A stretch of 64,000 nucleotides of DNA from Moraxella sp. ZY210820 (GTDB taxonomy: Bacteria > Pseudomonadota > Gammaproteobacteria > Pseudomonadales > Moraxellaceae). The first letter of the stretch is position 1, and the number at the start of each line of letters is the position of its first letter. Of the stretch, positions 42,454 through 52,673 are shown in pieces. The position numbers were made by a program, and so were the translations under genes. The notes beneath the pieces are model-generated. The model saw only the letters and a list, made by a program, of their open reading frames with translations, searched no databases and was not told where the DNA came from. Location of the stretch: positions 496,001 through 560,000 of the forward strand of contig NZ_CP089978.1 in the NCBI RefSeq assembly GCF_030674635.1. The letters run 5' to 3'.

Positions 42454-43572
42454 ATGACTGAAGCAGATATTCTAGCTCAATTAGAGCAATTTCATGACCA
42501 TAATGAATTTCAGCAAATTATTGATTATGTTGAACAATTAACACCACGTTATCATACAGCGAATGTGATTTCAGCTTTAGGTCGAGCGTATAATAATATG
42601 TTTTGGCAGGCTGATGATGAAGAGAATAATCGCCATTATTTAGAAACAGCTTTGACATTGTTTAAATCGGTTGAAGATGAATTGGGCGATACGGGAACTT
42701 GGAATTATCGTATCGGTTACACTTATTTTTATATGAATGATTTGCTCAATGCCCAAAAACATTTACGTAAAGTTGAAGCGTTAGGCGAAGTGGGGGTGGC
42801 AACCAAAGAATTACTGCAGATGATTGATTTAGCGATAGAAAATAATGTGAGTATCAATGAATATCGTGAAGGTGGTCGTGGCGGTGTAGAATATGAATTA
42901 AATCATTTGCTAAATGTACTGAAAGCAAAATCCGTGTCATTATTAGACACATTCCAAGCAGGTGTTAGCGATGAGCAACTCGCTGATTTTGAACAACAAC
43001 TTGGTTTTGAAGTGCCAGAAAGTTTTAAACAATGGTATCGTACATTCAATGGTCAGGTTGATGGGGCAAAATTTATTGATAGTAATAGTTTGGTTCATCT
43101 GATTCCATTGGAACAAATTATTCCAACACAACAGCAATTTATGGCATATTTACAGGATAACTTTGGTCAAAATTGGCAAGATATACAGTTAAATGCTTAC
43201 GAATTTGATGATATTGAAGAAGTTAAAAATGTGTTATTTAATGCAAAATGGTTGCCAATGTTTAAAGGTGAAAATAATAGTTTAATGTGTATGGATTTAG
43301 ACCCACAAACTGAAAATGGTTCACTTGGACAAATGATTGAAATTACACCACATATAGATTTGGAATATTACCGTGTTACATGGTGTGCGTGGTCATTACG
43401 TCAGCTGATTGAAAATCCAATCACTAGCATTGTTACCGTAAATCCTTATTTTACATATAGTGTAGAAGAAAATTGTTGGACATTGAAAAATGGTGAACAT
43501 TTAGTTAAAGATAAAGATATTTATCATATTGATAGCACTAAATTTGAACGTTTTAAAGAGAGTGATGAATAA
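42454..43572 (+). CDS. SUKH (SMI1/KNR4) domain protein with N-terminal helical repeats
   Basis: A 372-residue cytoplasmic protein. Residues 1-150 are helical with a tetratricopeptide-like pattern (VISALGRAYNNMFWQADD, GTWNYRIGYTYFYMNDLLNA). From about 160 an SMI1/KNR4 (SUKH) domain begins: VSDEQLADFEQQLGFEVPES, then FKQWYRTFNGQVDG and LIPLEQI. SUKH domains are frequent in immunity proteins of polymorphic toxin systems, but many stand-alone ones are not tested. No toxin gene adjoins it. Confidence 0.8.
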   Translation: MTEADILAQLEQFHDHNEFQQIIDYVEQLTPRYHTANVISALGRAYNNMFWQADDEENNRHYLETALTLFKSVEDELGDTGTWNYRIGYTYFYMNDLLNAQKHLRKVEALGEVGVATKELLQMIDLAIENNVSINEYREGGRGGVEYELNHLLNVLKAKSVSLLDTFQAGVSDEQLADFEQQLGFEVPESFKQWYRTFNGQVDGAKFIDSNSLVHLIPLEQIIPTQQQFMAYLQDNFGQNWQDIQLNAYEFDDIEEVKNVLFNAKWLPMFKGENNSLMCMDLDPQTENGSLGQMIEITPHIDLEYYRVTWCAWSLRQLIENPITSIVTVNPYFTYSVEENCWTLKNGEHLVKDKDIYHIDSTKFERFKESDE

Positions 43573-43579
43573 GTACCGT

Positions 43580-43617
43580 ACGACATCACCATGATATATT
43601 TACCATGATGATGTCGT
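43580..43617. terminator. Bidirectional stem-loop between convergent genes
   Basis: ACGACATCA and TGATGTCGT, extended by inner CATG pairs, form a long stem with small internal loops, with T-rich sequence on both outer sides. Confidence 0.7.
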
Positions 43618-43630
43618 GTTTAATTTAATA

Positions 43631-44059
43631 TTAAGGATTAATGCTTAATAGTTCGATACGATAAGTTGAAGCTTGTTTGTTCACTTTACCTTCTTCACGA
43701 TAACCAAGATGAGCAGGGATATATAACTCGTAAATACCACCTACTTGCATAAGCATTAAACCTTCTTGTAAACCTGAAAACATTTCTGAAATGGGTAAAA
43801 TAACAGGTACACCATTCAATGTACCTTCGTTTAATTCTCCTTTAGCATTGTAAGAACTAAATAGAATTTCGACTTCATCACGGTGTTTAGGAGATATTCC
43901 ATGTCCTGCTCGTAATACTTTATAGTTTAGACCAGAAGCAGTTTGTTGTACGGTCGATGGTGGTATGATATTGGTGTTTACGGTTTGTGCAATACTATTA
44001 CTAGCAAAAAATAAACTACATAAGAGCAAACTGGCGGATAAATAGGTATTCATAAACAT
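43631..44059 (-). CDS. Exported FKBP-type peptidyl-prolyl isomerase
   Basis: A 142-residue protein with a signal peptide (LSASLLLCSLFFASNSIAQ). The FKBP domain follows with ASGLNYKVLRAGHG, the central VILPISEMFSGLQEGLMLM and YELYIPAHLGYREEG. The fold is complete but short, without the dimerisation domain of Mip/FkpA. It acts on periplasmic proline bonds if active; some active-site aromatics are altered (VEILFSSYNAKGEL where YTG...DGT is usual), so activity may be low. The start is either 44059 or the Met two codons on. Confidence 0.82.
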   Translation of the reverse strand: MFMNTYLSASLLLCSLFFASNSIAQTVNTNIIPPSTVQQTASGLNYKVLRAGHGISPKHRDEVEILFSSYNAKGELNEGTLNGVPVILPISEMFSGLQEGLMLMQVGGIYELYIPAHLGYREEGKVNKQASTYRIELLSINP

Positions 44060-44201
44060 TAATCTACTACATGAATAAACATTGAGTCCTAATTAAGTAT
44101 ATGATGATATGTAAATCATACAACAGTTAATATACAAAATTTGATGACTATAGTATAGATAAAATCATATGGTAAATAAGGAATTATTGTAAATTATCGT
44201 A

Positions 44202-44459
44202 TCAATAATGCGGTGGAATATTTAACATTGGGTCAAAAGGTGCAATACCTTCGGATAAATCAGCTTGCTCCACACGTTGATAGAGCATTTGCATTTTGTG
44301 ATTTAAATCCATGATTTCTTGGTCTTGCTCGGCAATTTTTTGATTAAGTTGCTCAACTGTATCATCTAAAAAAGCGACTTTCATTTGTAAATCATCAATC
44401 AGTTGCTGTAACTGTATCGCTTGATTTTGTGTTAGAATGTTGGTTTGTGAAGACATCAT
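44202..44459 (-). CDS. slyX: SlyX family protein
   Basis: An 85-residue coiled-coil protein with heptad-like spacing through residues 12-70 and the family ending PPHY. The SlyX function is unknown. The gene is divergent from uup, with a 32-base gap between the two starts. Confidence 0.85.
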   Translation of the reverse strand: MMSSQTNILTQNQAIQLQQLIDDLQMKVAFLDDTVEQLNQKIAEQDQEIMDLNHKMQMLYQRVEQADLSEGIAPFDPMLNIPPHY

Positions 44460-44491
44460 TTTTTCCTGATTTCAACAATTTGAGTAATATT

Positions 44492-46384
44492 ATGGCATAT
44501 TTGACCCTAAAAAATATACAACTTGCCTTTGGTGGCCCTGCACTTTTAGATAACGCCAACTTTAGCCTTGAACGTGGGGAGCGTGTCTGCTTAATTGGTC
44601 GCAACGGCGAAGGTAAATCAACCTTACTCAAATTGATTGCAGGAGAAATCAATGCTGATGCAGGCGAAGTCATTTTACAAAATGGTTTACGCATTGCCAT
44701 GCTTGCTCAAGATGTACCGATGGATTGCGGACGTGTTGCCGACATCGTGGCAGAAGGTGCAGGCGAAGTAGCAAAAATATTACAACAATATCATCAACTT
44801 AACCACCAATGTATGGCAGGCGATAGCAATGCTTGCGATAAATTAGGCGATATTCAGCATCAACTTGACCAATTAGATGGCTGGGCATTAGACAATCAAG
44901 TCAATCTCATGTTAAGTAAAATGGGCTTAGACCCCAATGCAGATTTAGCCGATTTATCAGGTGGACGTAAACGCCGAGTGCTATTGGCAAGAGCGTTATT
45001 GAGCCAACCAGATATTTTATTGCTTGATGAACCGACCAACCATTTAGATGTGGAAAGTATTGAATGGCTTGAGAATTTTTTATTAGAACAACACAATTTA
45101 ACGTTATTATTTATTTCACATGATAGAACTTTTGTTGATAAATTATCCACACGCATTGTCGAATTAGACCGTGGGCAATTACGCAGTTTTGAGGGAAATT
45201 ATAGTCGTTATCTTGAACTCAAAGCCCAACAACTCGAAGCTGAAGAAAAACAAAATGCTTTATTTGATAAAAAATTAGCTGAAGAAGAAGCATGGATACG
45301 TCAAGGCATCAAAGCACGTAGAACACGCAACGAAGGGCGAGTGCGTGCCTTAAAAGCCTTGCGAGAAGAAAGCAAAGTACGGCGTTTCCAACAAGGCAAA
45401 GCAAACTTGACTTTACAAGATGCTCAACGCTCAGGCAAATTAGTGTTTGAAATTGAACATCTCGGTGTAGATTATGATGGCAAAGCCTTAATTAAAGATT
45501 TCTCAACAGTCGTGTTGCGTGGAGACCGTATCGGCTTAGTTGGCGATAATGGAGTGGGTAAAACCACATTAATCAAAGCGATTTTGGGTGAAATTGAACA
45601 TCGTGGTACTGTCAAAACAGGAACACAACTTGAAGTGGCTTATTTTGACCAACTCCGCCATCAACTGGATTTAGAAAAATCAGTCGCAGATAATGTCGCA
45701 GAAGGGTCTGATTATGTGGATATTAACGGACAACGCCGACATATTTTAGGTTATTTGCAAGAGTTTTTATTTGCACCAGAACGTGCTAGAACGCCTGTAA
45801 AAGCTTTATCTGGTGGTGAACGTAACCGTATTTTATTGGCAAAATTATTATTAAAACCATCAAACTTGTTGGTCATGGACGAGCCAACCAATGATTTAGA
45901 TATGGTTACACTTGAATTATTGGAAGAATTATTATCACAATATCAAGGCACATTATTATTGATTAGCCATGACCGTGCCTTTATGGATAATGTCGTTACA
46001 TCAACTTGGGTATTTGATGGAAAGGGCAATATAGCTGAATATATTGGTGGTTATCAAGATTATTTAAATCAACGTCCAGTAGAAAAAACGATTGACAGAG
46101 CAAAAGAAAGTAAAAAAGTTGAAACAAAAACAGAGATTAAAACTGAAACAAAAGCTGAAACGAGTAAAAAGAAACTCAGTTATAAAGAACAACGAGAGTT
46201 AGAATTATTGCCTAAAGAAATTGAACAACTTGAGCAAGAACAAGCTGAATTAAGCGAAAAACTGGCTGATGGCTCGTGGTTTAATACCGATATGCAAGGT
46301 GCAACACAAGCCAGTGAACGTTTAGCAGACATTGAAATGTTATTGCTTGAAAAATTGGAACGTTGGACAGAATTGGAAGGTTAG
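44492..46384 (+). CDS. uup: ABC-F family ATPase Uup
   Basis: A 630-residue soluble ABC-F protein with two ATPase domains. Walker A sequences are GRNGEGKST and GDNGVGKTT; signatures are LSGGRKRR and LSGGERNR; Walker B are LLLDEPTNHLDV and LVMDEPTNDLDM. The C-terminal coiled coil (about 545-630, KKKLSYKEQRELELLP) is typical of Uup, which binds DNA and affects transposon excision and ribosome function. The ATG at 44492 gives MAYLTLKNIQLAFG; a longer frame upstream overlaps slyX and is not real. Confidence 0.93.
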   Translation: MAYLTLKNIQLAFGGPALLDNANFSLERGERVCLIGRNGEGKSTLLKLIAGEINADAGEVILQNGLRIAMLAQDVPMDCGRVADIVAEGAGEVAKILQQYHQLNHQCMAGDSNACDKLGDIQHQLDQLDGWALDNQVNLMLSKMGLDPNADLADLSGGRKRRVLLARALLSQPDILLLDEPTNHLDVESIEWLENFLLEQHNLTLLFISHDRTFVDKLSTRIVELDRGQLRSFEGNYSRYLELKAQQLEAEEKQNALFDKKLAEEEAWIRQGIKARRTRNEGRVRALKALREESKVRRFQQGKANLTLQDAQRSGKLVFEIEHLGVDYDGKALIKDFSTVVLRGDRIGLVGDNGVGKTTLIKAILGEIEHRGTVKTGTQLEVAYFDQLRHQLDLEKSVADNVAEGSDYVDINGQRRHILGYLQEFLFAPERARTPVKALSGGERNRILLAKLLLKPSNLLVMDEPTNDLDMVTLELLEELLSQYQGTLLLISHDRAFMDNVVTSTWVFDGKGNIAEYIGGYQDYLNQRPVEKTIDRAKESKKVETKTEIKTETKAETSKKKLSYKEQRELELLPKEIEQLEQEQAELSEKLADGSWFNTDMQGATQASERLADIEMLLLEKLERWTELEG

Positions 46385-46410
46385 TTTTGATAATCTAAGT
46401 TTTTTTATGA

Positions 46411-46436
46411 GGGTTAAATAGATTTAACCCTTTTTA
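46411..46436 (+). terminator. Intrinsic terminator after uup
   Basis: GGGTTAAA pairs with TTTAACCC over a 4-base loop, followed by TTTTT. Confidence 0.87.
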
Positions 46437-46587
46437 ATTCCATTTGTATAATTTAAAATACCATAATAAAATCAAATTATCATCATTGGAAAAAATGACT
46501 TAGATTATATTTACAAAATTTAGGGAATATCTATTAATCCTAATAAATAATGCTATAATCGCACCATCAAAATGATAGAGTAAAATT

Positions 46588-48039
46588 ATGAGTGAAACAC
46601 AACAATTACAGCGAAAATTAGGTGCTCGGCATTTAAATATGATTGCCATCGGTGGTTCGATTGGTACAGGATTATTTTTAGCATCAGGGGCGACTATTGC
46701 CAGTGCAGGACCGGGTGGAGCATTGCTCGCTTATGCTATCATCAGTGTGATGATTTATTTCTTAATGACTAGTTTAGGTGAATTGGCAACACATAATCCA
46801 ACATCTGGAGCATTTTTTACTTATGGTAATCGTTATGTTGATGAAAGTTTTGGTTTCGCCTTAGGTTGGAATTTCTGGTATAACTGGGCGGTAACGGTAG
46901 CATTTGAGCTAGTTGCCGTTCACATGATTATGAAATTTTGGTTTCCAGATATTCCCGGATTTTATTGGAGTGTTATCTTTTTAAGCATTATTTTTGCGAT
47001 TAATGCTTTATCAGTCAAAGGTTTTGGTGAGGGTGAATTTTTATTCTCTTTGGTAAAAGTGTTAGCGATTATTGCCTTTATTGTTGTAGGTATTGCGATG
47101 ATTGCTAAAATCATGCTAGACCCAAATCAATCAGTCTTAGCAAATTGGACACATCAAGAAGCACCATTTACAGGTGGTATTCAAGCCATGATTGGTGTGG
47201 CGATGATTGCTGGTTTTTCATTTCAAGGCACAGAAATGGTTGGTGTAGCGGCTGGAGAGTCAAAAGACCCGAAAAAGACGATTCCATTGGCAATTAAACA
47301 GGTCTTTTGGCGAATTTTACTATTTTATATTTTGTGTATTTTTATTATCGGTACATTGATAGTTTATACTGACCCTAATTTACTGAATGCGAAAGAAACA
47401 GAAAATATTGCATTATCGCCATTTACCTTGATTTTTGAAAAAGCAGGTTTTGCCTTTGCTGCAGGGGTAATGAATGCGGTGATTTTAACTGCGATTTTAT
47501 CGGCAGGAAATTCTGGTTTATATTCATCAACCCGTATTTTATATGATATGGCAAAAGAAGGGCGAGCACCAAAAGCGTTGGCTAAACTCAATAAACGTGG
47601 TGTGCCAATGAATGCATTATTGGCAACGACTGCTGTAGCATCATTATGTTTTTTAACAACATTTATTGGCGAGCAAGCGGTTTTTAATTGGTTGTTAAAT
47701 ATGTCAGGGATGTGTGGTTTTATCACATGGTTGGGGATTGCAATTTGTCATTATCGTTTCCGTAAAGGTTATCTTGCACAAGGTTATAAACTGGAAGATT
47801 TAAGTTATCGTGCCAAATTTTTCCCGTATGCACCATGGTTTGCGTTTATTTTATGTGCCATTGTGATGCTTGGGCAAAATTATGAAGCCTTGCTTGGCGA
47901 TAAAATTGATTGGATGGGATTATTGGCGACTTATATTACTATTCCATTATTTTTAGCATTATGGCTTGGTTATAAATGGAAATATAAAACTAAATTGATT
48001 CCATATGACCAAATGAATGTTAAAGCAGATAGCGATTAA
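46588..48039 (+). CDS. lysP: Lysine-type amino acid permease (LysP-like)
   Basis: A 483-residue amino acid/proton symporter of the AAT family with 12 predicted helices. It follows E. coli LysP closely through its length: ARHLNMIAIGGSIGTGLF, then GFALGWNFWYNWAVTV, MIGVAMIAGFSFQGTEMVGV, and SPFTLIFEKAG. That supports lysine as substrate, though specificity inside the family is not certain from sequence. It is transcribed alone; a TATAAT-like box lies about 35 bases before the ATG. Confidence 0.87.
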   Translation: MSETQQLQRKLGARHLNMIAIGGSIGTGLFLASGATIASAGPGGALLAYAIISVMIYFLMTSLGELATHNPTSGAFFTYGNRYVDESFGFALGWNFWYNWAVTVAFELVAVHMIMKFWFPDIPGFYWSVIFLSIIFAINALSVKGFGEGEFLFSLVKVLAIIAFIVVGIAMIAKIMLDPNQSVLANWTHQEAPFTGGIQAMIGVAMIAGFSFQGTEMVGVAAGESKDPKKTIPLAIKQVFWRILLFYILCIFIIGTLIVYTDPNLLNAKETENIALSPFTLIFEKAGFAFAAGVMNAVILTAILSAGNSGLYSSTRILYDMAKEGRAPKALAKLNKRGVPMNALLATTAVASLCFLTTFIGEQAVFNWLLNMSGMCGFITWLGIAICHYRFRKGYLAQGYKLEDLSYRAKFFPYAPWFAFILCAIVMLGQNYEALLGDKIDWMGLLATYITIPLFLALWLGYKWKYKTKLIPYDQMNVKADSD

Positions 48040-48072
48040 GCTTAGTTTTTAATCATTTATAGCTCATTTATC

Positions 48073-48114
48073 AAACACTCTACAGCTCACAACAAAACTG
48101 TAGAGTGTTTTATT
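48073..48114 (+). terminator. Intrinsic terminator after lysP
   Basis: AAACACTCTACAG pairs perfectly with CTGTAGAGTGTTT over a 12-base loop, followed by TATTATG. Confidence 0.82.
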
Positions 48115-48152
48115 ATGATTGATGATGTAATAATTTCCATTCATAATAGAAC

Positions 48153-48218
48153 AGTAGGGGCGTATCATATACGCCCAAGTTATTGATTTAAGAAAGGGTT
48201 TATGTGATAAACCCCTAC
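48153..48218. repeat. 66-bp palindromic element with inverted ends
   Basis: The element begins GTAGGGGCGTATCATATACG and ends GATAAACCCCTAC. The outer 7 bases (GTAGGGG/CCCCTAC) are inverted repeats, and each half contains its own hairpin (GGGCGTAT...ATACGCCC and GGGTTTAT...ATAAACCC). This is the layout of a small non-autonomous repeat of REP/MITE type. Confidence 0.72.
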
Positions 48219-48316
48219 ATTTGTTGTATTATTCTGATATAAATCGATTATAAAATCTAATTTGCATAAATCATGTTTTAAAGTAAAATATAATTATTTA
48301 TCTATTGAATATCGTT

Positions 48317-48478
48317 ATGAGTGAACCCAAAGAACTTTTACCTGAACCTACGCCGCCCGAAGACTGGGAATGTTGTGGTAGTGAATGTGGCGATTATTGC
48401 GTATATGAGATTTATCGCCGTGAAAAGCAGGCTTATGATGAACAACAACAACGTTTAGCAAAACAGGCTGAATCCTAA
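48317..48478 (+). CDS. Small oxidoreductase-like domain protein
   Basis: A 53-residue protein with PEPTPPEDWECCGSECGDYC followed by VYEIYRREKQAYDEQ. The proline-rich lead, CC-G-x-x-C-x-x-x-C pattern and basic helix match the small oxidoreductase-like (Oxidored-like) domain found as short bacterial proteins. The four cysteines suggest metal or cluster binding; the function is unknown. Confidence 0.78.
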   Translation: MSEPKELLPEPTPPEDWECCGSECGDYCVYEIYRREKQAYDEQQQRLAKQAES

Positions 48479-48589
48479 AAATCAGCTTAATGATTGTACA
48501 TATATTATTACAATGATATGGCTGATTTTTTGTTAAAATAAGATTTTACACTAAATAAACTTCTCAAAATACACCATAACATAAAACTT

Positions 48590-48662
48590 GCGTAGGGTGC
48601 GTATCACGCACCAGTAAAGGGATAAAGTCTCAAATGGTGCGTTGTACGCACCTTACGGCTTG
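48590..48662. repeat. GGTGCG palindromic repeat, double copy
   Basis: GTAGGGTGCGTATCACGCACC is followed 20 bases later by GGTGCGTTGTACGCACCTTAC. Each half is a hairpin, and the outer GTAGGGTGCG/CGCACCTTAC ends pair with each other. Single versions occur at 50464 and 61230 and a decayed one at 3061. Confidence 0.82.
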
Positions 48663-48706
48663 CGGTGTTTTGGGGTTAATTTACCATATATTGATGAGAG
48701 TATTTC

Positions 48707-49504
48707 ATGAAAAAATTATTAATGACTGGTCTATTGGCTGTAACCGCAAACTTTGCTTATGCAAATGATACCAATATTTATGCAAAAGCAGAACAGTTTT
48801 ATACGGCACAAGATTTTACGAATGCGTTTAAAGAGTTTGAGCGTATTGCTAAAACAGGTGATGCTCAAGCAATATTTAATTTAGGGCAAATGACACGTTT
48901 TGGGCAAGGCACCAAACAAGATTCAAAAAAAGCATTAAAATTATTTAAACAAGCAGCTGATAAAAATTATGCTCGTGCAGAAATGGTGTTGTTTGAAATT
49001 TACACTGATGGCGATTTAGGTGTAAAAGCAGATAGTATACAAGCTCGTAAACACTTAGAAAAAGCGTCAAAATTAGGTTGGACAGATGCAACTGTTGAAT
49101 TGGCAAATCAATATTTTGCACAGGGTACGACTGAAAGTGATAAAAAAGGAGTTGAATTATTAAAGCCATTGGCAGAACAAAATAACCAATCAGCACAACA
49201 TTTATTGGCGGTTTATCATATTGTCAATGGTGTTAAAACGGTAAATGAAAGTTCAATTATGACAGGGATTAAAAGCCTAGAAACATTGACGAAACAAGGC
49301 TATATTCCATCGATGATGGCGGTGGCAAATATGTCAGCAACAGGTGAAGTTTTACCACAAAACTTAGCATTAGCAAAAAATCTTTATACGATTTTAGCAG
49401 AAAATAATGTACCGACAGCGAAAGAACGTTTAGCCCAAGTAGAACAAGCCCTCACTCAAGTGCCAGCAGAAGCACCGAAAGCAAAACCAACAAAAGCAAA
49501 ATAA
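48707..49504 (+). CDS. Exported Sel1-repeat protein
   Basis: A 265-residue protein with a signal peptide (LLMTGLLAVTANFAYA) and tandem Sel1 repeats at about 45-135 (AQAIFNLGQMTRFGQGTKQD, ARAEMVLFEIYTDGDLGVKA). Further helical repeats run to about 245, and the tail is Pro/Ala/Lys-rich (PAEAPKAKPTKAK). Sel1 proteins act as protein-protein scaffolds, here in the periplasm. It is a different gene from the Sel1 protein at 37864. Confidence 0.83.
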   Translation: MKKLLMTGLLAVTANFAYANDTNIYAKAEQFYTAQDFTNAFKEFERIAKTGDAQAIFNLGQMTRFGQGTKQDSKKALKLFKQAADKNYARAEMVLFEIYTDGDLGVKADSIQARKHLEKASKLGWTDATVELANQYFAQGTTESDKKGVELLKPLAEQNNQSAQHLLAVYHIVNGVKTVNESSIMTGIKSLETLTKQGYIPSMMAVANMSATGEVLPQNLALAKNLYTILAENNVPTAKERLAQVEQALTQVPAEAPKAKPTKAK

Positions 49505-49512
49505 AATTAAAA

Positions 49513-49547
49513 AACCATAGAAATGCTATATTGCCATTTCTATGGTT
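49513..49547. terminator. Stem-loop after the Sel1 gene
   Basis: AACCATAGAAATG pairs with CATTTCTATGGTT over a 9-base loop. The T run is poor on the plus strand but good on the minus strand (A-rich left flank), so it is a weaker terminator candidate for this gene. Confidence 0.55.
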
Positions 49548-49573
49548 ATATACGCCAACATTGAGACTATGTT

Positions 49574-50410
49574 ATGCCAGAATTACCCGAAGTTGAAACC
49601 ACCAAAGCTAGTTTAGAGCCATTATTAGATGCACAAGTGATGGATGTTACAGTTCATCAGCCGAGTTTGCGTTGGCGTGTGCCTGATGATTTAGCAGAGT
49701 TAAAAGGCTATGTTTTAACGCAACTTATTCGCCGTTCTAAATATATTATTGCAACGTTTAAATATAAAAATAATGTAAAAACAATGCTTTGGCATTTGGG
49801 AATGTCGGGTAGTTTTAGTATTAGTCCTTGTGAAAAAGCTTTGCGTAAACATGACCATGTAATATTAAAATTCCAATTAAATGATGGGGAAGTGGTGGAA
49901 TTACGTTATCATGACCCACGCCGTTTTGGTTGTATGATTTGGTTAGATGAGCAATCGCAAAAACTGCTTGATGTGTTGGGTGTAGAGCCGTTAAGTGATG
50001 ATTTTACTGCCGATTATTTGATGGATAAATTTAAAAATAAAAGTGTAGCGATTAAATCAGCGATTATGGACTCGCATATTGTGGTTGGAGTGGGTAATAT
50101 TTATGCAACAGAAAGTCTGTTTAATGTTGGCATTCACCCTTTACAGCCTGCAAAAACTTTGACCAAAGTACAATTAGAGCGTTTAGTGATTGAAATTAAA
50201 CGTATTTTAGCCAATGCTATTCATCTTGGTGGTACAACATTACGAGATTATGCCAATGCGATGGGCGAAAATGGTTATTTTCAGCAAACTTTATTAGCCT
50301 ATGGGCGAGCAGGCGAGATGTGTGTCAATTGTGAAACTACGTTGGAAAATGTCAAAATTGCACAGCGTTCGAGTGTGTTTTGTCCAGAATGTCAGCCGTT
50401 GAAACGTTAA
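49574..50410 (+). CDS. mutM: Formamidopyrimidine-DNA glycosylase MutM
   Basis: A 278-residue bifunctional glycosylase/AP lyase removing 8-oxoguanine and formamidopyrimidines. The catalytic Pro2 and Glu3 are present (MPELPEVET). The helix-two-turn-helix region has VVGVGNIYATESLF, and the C-terminal zinc finger is CVNC then CPEC, with AQRSSVFCPEC carrying the family's conserved Arg-Ser. Length is normal. The start is fixed by the Pro-Glu N-terminus. Confidence 0.97.
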   Translation: MPELPEVETTKASLEPLLDAQVMDVTVHQPSLRWRVPDDLAELKGYVLTQLIRRSKYIIATFKYKNNVKTMLWHLGMSGSFSISPCEKALRKHDHVILKFQLNDGEVVELRYHDPRRFGCMIWLDEQSQKLLDVLGVEPLSDDFTADYLMDKFKNKSVAIKSAIMDSHIVVGVGNIYATESLFNVGIHPLQPAKTLTKVQLERLVIEIKRILANAIHLGGTTLRDYANAMGENGYFQQTLLAYGRAGEMCVNCETTLENVKIAQRSSVFCPECQPLKR

Positions 50411-50463
50411 ATAGCGTGAGTTTGGCTGAATATAGTTGTATAACTTATTGAAATATAAAGATT

Positions 50464-50492
50464 AAGTAGGGTGCGTATTACGCACCTTACTT
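50464..50492. repeat. GGTGCG palindromic repeat, single copy
   Basis: AAGTAGGGTGCGTATTACGC then ACCTTACTT is an almost perfect hairpin that lies between the convergent mutM and metG genes, where it may serve as a transcript end. Confidence 0.82.
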
Positions 50493-50509
50493 ACTTTTGG
50501 TTTGATAAT

Positions 50510-52555
50510 TTATGCGAGTTTTGCACCAGCAGGAATATTATCATCAAGTAGGATAACGGTTAATTGCCCATCTTTCTCCGCAGATAAAATCATACCTTCC
50601 GATAAACCAAACTTCATTTTGCGTGGGGCAAGATTGGTTACGCAAATTACCGTTTTGCCTTGTAATTCTTCAGGGCTATAAAACTTAGCAATTCCACTAA
50701 ATACATTTCTGGTTTTTTCTTCGCCTACATCAAGTGTAAATTGCAATAATTTATCAGCTCCTTCAACTTTATTACATTCAAGCACTTTAGCCACTTTCAT
50801 TTCTACCTTAGCAAAATCATCAATAGAGATAAAATCGTCAGTCTTAACAGTTTGCTCCACTGCTTTTGCTGTAGATGGTTTTGCTTTTTGCTCAGTTGAT
50901 TGTAGGCTTTCTTTTGAATCTTCAATCATAGCATCAACTGCTTTTTTATCAACACGTTGCATTAAAGGTTGGAATGTTGCAATTTCATGGTCAAGTAAGA
51001 TTTGTGTGCGTGAAGCAAAATCAAACTGTTCTAATTTAAAGAAAGCTTGTACTTCTTTGGCTAATTTTGGCAAGACTGGCGATAATAAAATCACTAATTG
51101 ACGGAATAAATTTAAACCGACAGAACAGATTTGTTGTACTTCTGCACTATTTGGATTTTCTTTTGCCAAAGACCAAGGCTTTTTCTCATCAATATATTGA
51201 TTAGCTTTATCCGCCAATGCCATAATTTCACGAATCGCAGTGCTAAATTCACGGTGTTCATAATGTTGGATAATACTATCACCTGCTGTGATAAATTCTT
51301 GAATTAAATCAGGTTCACTACAGTTTGTAGATAATTTATTATCAAATTGGGTATTGATAAATTTAGCACAACGGCTAGCAATATTGACCACTTTACCGAC
51401 TAAATCAGAATTCACTTTTTGAACAAAATCATCTAAATTTAAATCAGCGTCTTCTACTTTATCCGATAAACGTGAAGCAAAATAATAACGTAAATATTCA
51501 GGATTTAAATGCTGTAAATAGGTTTCTGCTTTGATAAATGTCCCACGAGATTTAGACATTTTTTCTCCATTAACCGTCAAGAAACCATTTACAAACAATG
51601 AGGTTGGTGTACGATAATTTGCTCCATGTAACATCGCAGGCCAAAATAAAGCATGGAAATAGACAATATCTTTACCAATAAAATGATAAACTTCTTTATC
51701 TGAATCTAGTTTCCAATAATCATCAAAATTTAATTCAGGGCGTTTTGCTTTGATGTAATTTTCAAAACTCGCCATATAGCCAATCGGTGCATCAACCCAA
51801 ACATAAAAATATTTATTCGGTGCATTTGGAATTTCAAAACCAAAATAAGGGGCATCTCGGCTAATATCCCAATCATTCAAACCTGCTTCAAACCATTCAT
51901 CGAGCTTATTGGCAATCGAAACAGGCAAACGACCTTTATCTCGTGTCCAACCTTGTAAATATTCACTAAAATTCGGTAAATTAAAGAAATAATGGTCTGA
52001 ATCTTTTTCGATAGGTGTTGCACCGCTTAAAGTTGAGCGTGGATTAATCAGTTCTGTCGCATTATAAGTAGTGCCACACACTTCACAACTATCGCCATAT
52101 TGGTCATCAGCTTTACATTTAGGGCAAGTGCCTTTAATAAAGCGGTCTGATAAAAACATTTGTTTTTCAGGGTCAAATAATTGTGTTACAGGACGAATGC
52201 TAATATGACCTGCTTGGTGATTTTTGAGATAAATTTCTTCAGAACGTTTACGGTTAGTCTCACTATTGGTTGAGTCATAATGGTCAAAATCTACCATAAA
52301 ACCAGCAAAATCACGTTCATGTTCTTGTTGTACATTGGCAATTTGTTGTTCTGGGCTAATGCCATTTGCTTCTGCACGCAACATAATCGCCGTGCCGTGT
52401 GCATCATCAGCACAGACATAAATCACATCATGTCCCATTGAACGCATTGCACGCACCCAAATATCGGCTTGAATATAACCAAGTAAATGTCCCATGTGGA
52501 TTGGACCATTGGCATACGGTAGGGCATTGGTAACTAAAATTTGACGTTTGGACAT
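50510..52555 (-). CDS. metG: Methionyl-tRNA synthetase
   Basis: A 681-residue class I synthetase. The HIGH-type motif is [10 protein letters not shown] near residue 20, the KMSKS motif is [10 protein letters not shown], and the zinc-binding insert has CPKC and CEVC. The C-terminal part (from about 570, [20 protein letters not shown]) is the tRNA-binding OB-fold dimerisation domain found in long MetG proteins. The ATG at 52555 ([17 protein letters not shown]) is preferred over an upstream GTG. Confidence 0.97.
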   Translation of the reverse strand: MSKRQILVTNALPYANGPIHMGHLLGYIQADIWVRAMRSMGHDVIYVCADDAHGTAIMLRAEANGISPEQQIANVQQEHERDFAGFMVDFDHYDSTNSETNRKRSEEIYLKNHQAGHISIRPVTQLFDPEKQMFLSDRFIKGTCPKCKADDQYGDSCEVCGTTYNATELINPRSTLSGATPIEKDSDHYFFNLPNFSEYLQGWTRDKGRLPVSIANKLDEWFEAGLNDWDISRDAPYFGFEIPNAPNKYFYVWVDAPIGYMASFENYIKAKRPELNFDDYWKLDSDKEVYHFIGKDIVYFHALFWPAMLHGANYRTPTSLFVNGFLTVNGEKMSKSRGTFIKAETYLQHLNPEYLRYYFASRLSDKVEDADLNLDDFVQKVNSDLVGKVVNIASRCAKFINTQFDNKLSTNCSEPDLIQEFITAGDSIIQHYEHREFSTAIREIMALADKANQYIDEKKPWSLAKENPNSAEVQQICSVGLNLFRQLVILLSPVLPKLAKEVQAFFKLEQFDFASRTQILLDHEIATFQPLMQRVDKKAVDAMIEDSKESLQSTEQKAKPSTAKAVEQTVKTDDFISIDDFAKVEMKVAKVLECNKVEGADKLLQFTLDVGEEKTRNVFSGIAKFYSPEELQGKTVICVTNLAPRKMKFGLSEGMILSAEKDGQLTVILLDDNIPAGAKLA

Positions 52556-52673
52556 GAATAACACTCTAAATTTGATAATTATTGGACAAACTTTAATTGT
52601 ACCTAATTTTTAATAGCTTGTGTAGCGGTTGGGTGGATATTTCATAGAAATCATTGTTCTATCATTGAGCATA

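Larger units (their letters stand above)
48040..48316. other. Intergenic region with a terminator and a palindromic element
   Basis: About 280 bases containing the lysP terminator, the 66-bp palindromic element and AT-rich sequence upstream of the small oxidoreductase-like gene. Confidence 0.6.

Noticed and set aside
44395..44700. Minus-strand frame across the slyX-uup boundary
   Set aside because: It overlaps two confident genes in the wrong frame and has no family resemblance.
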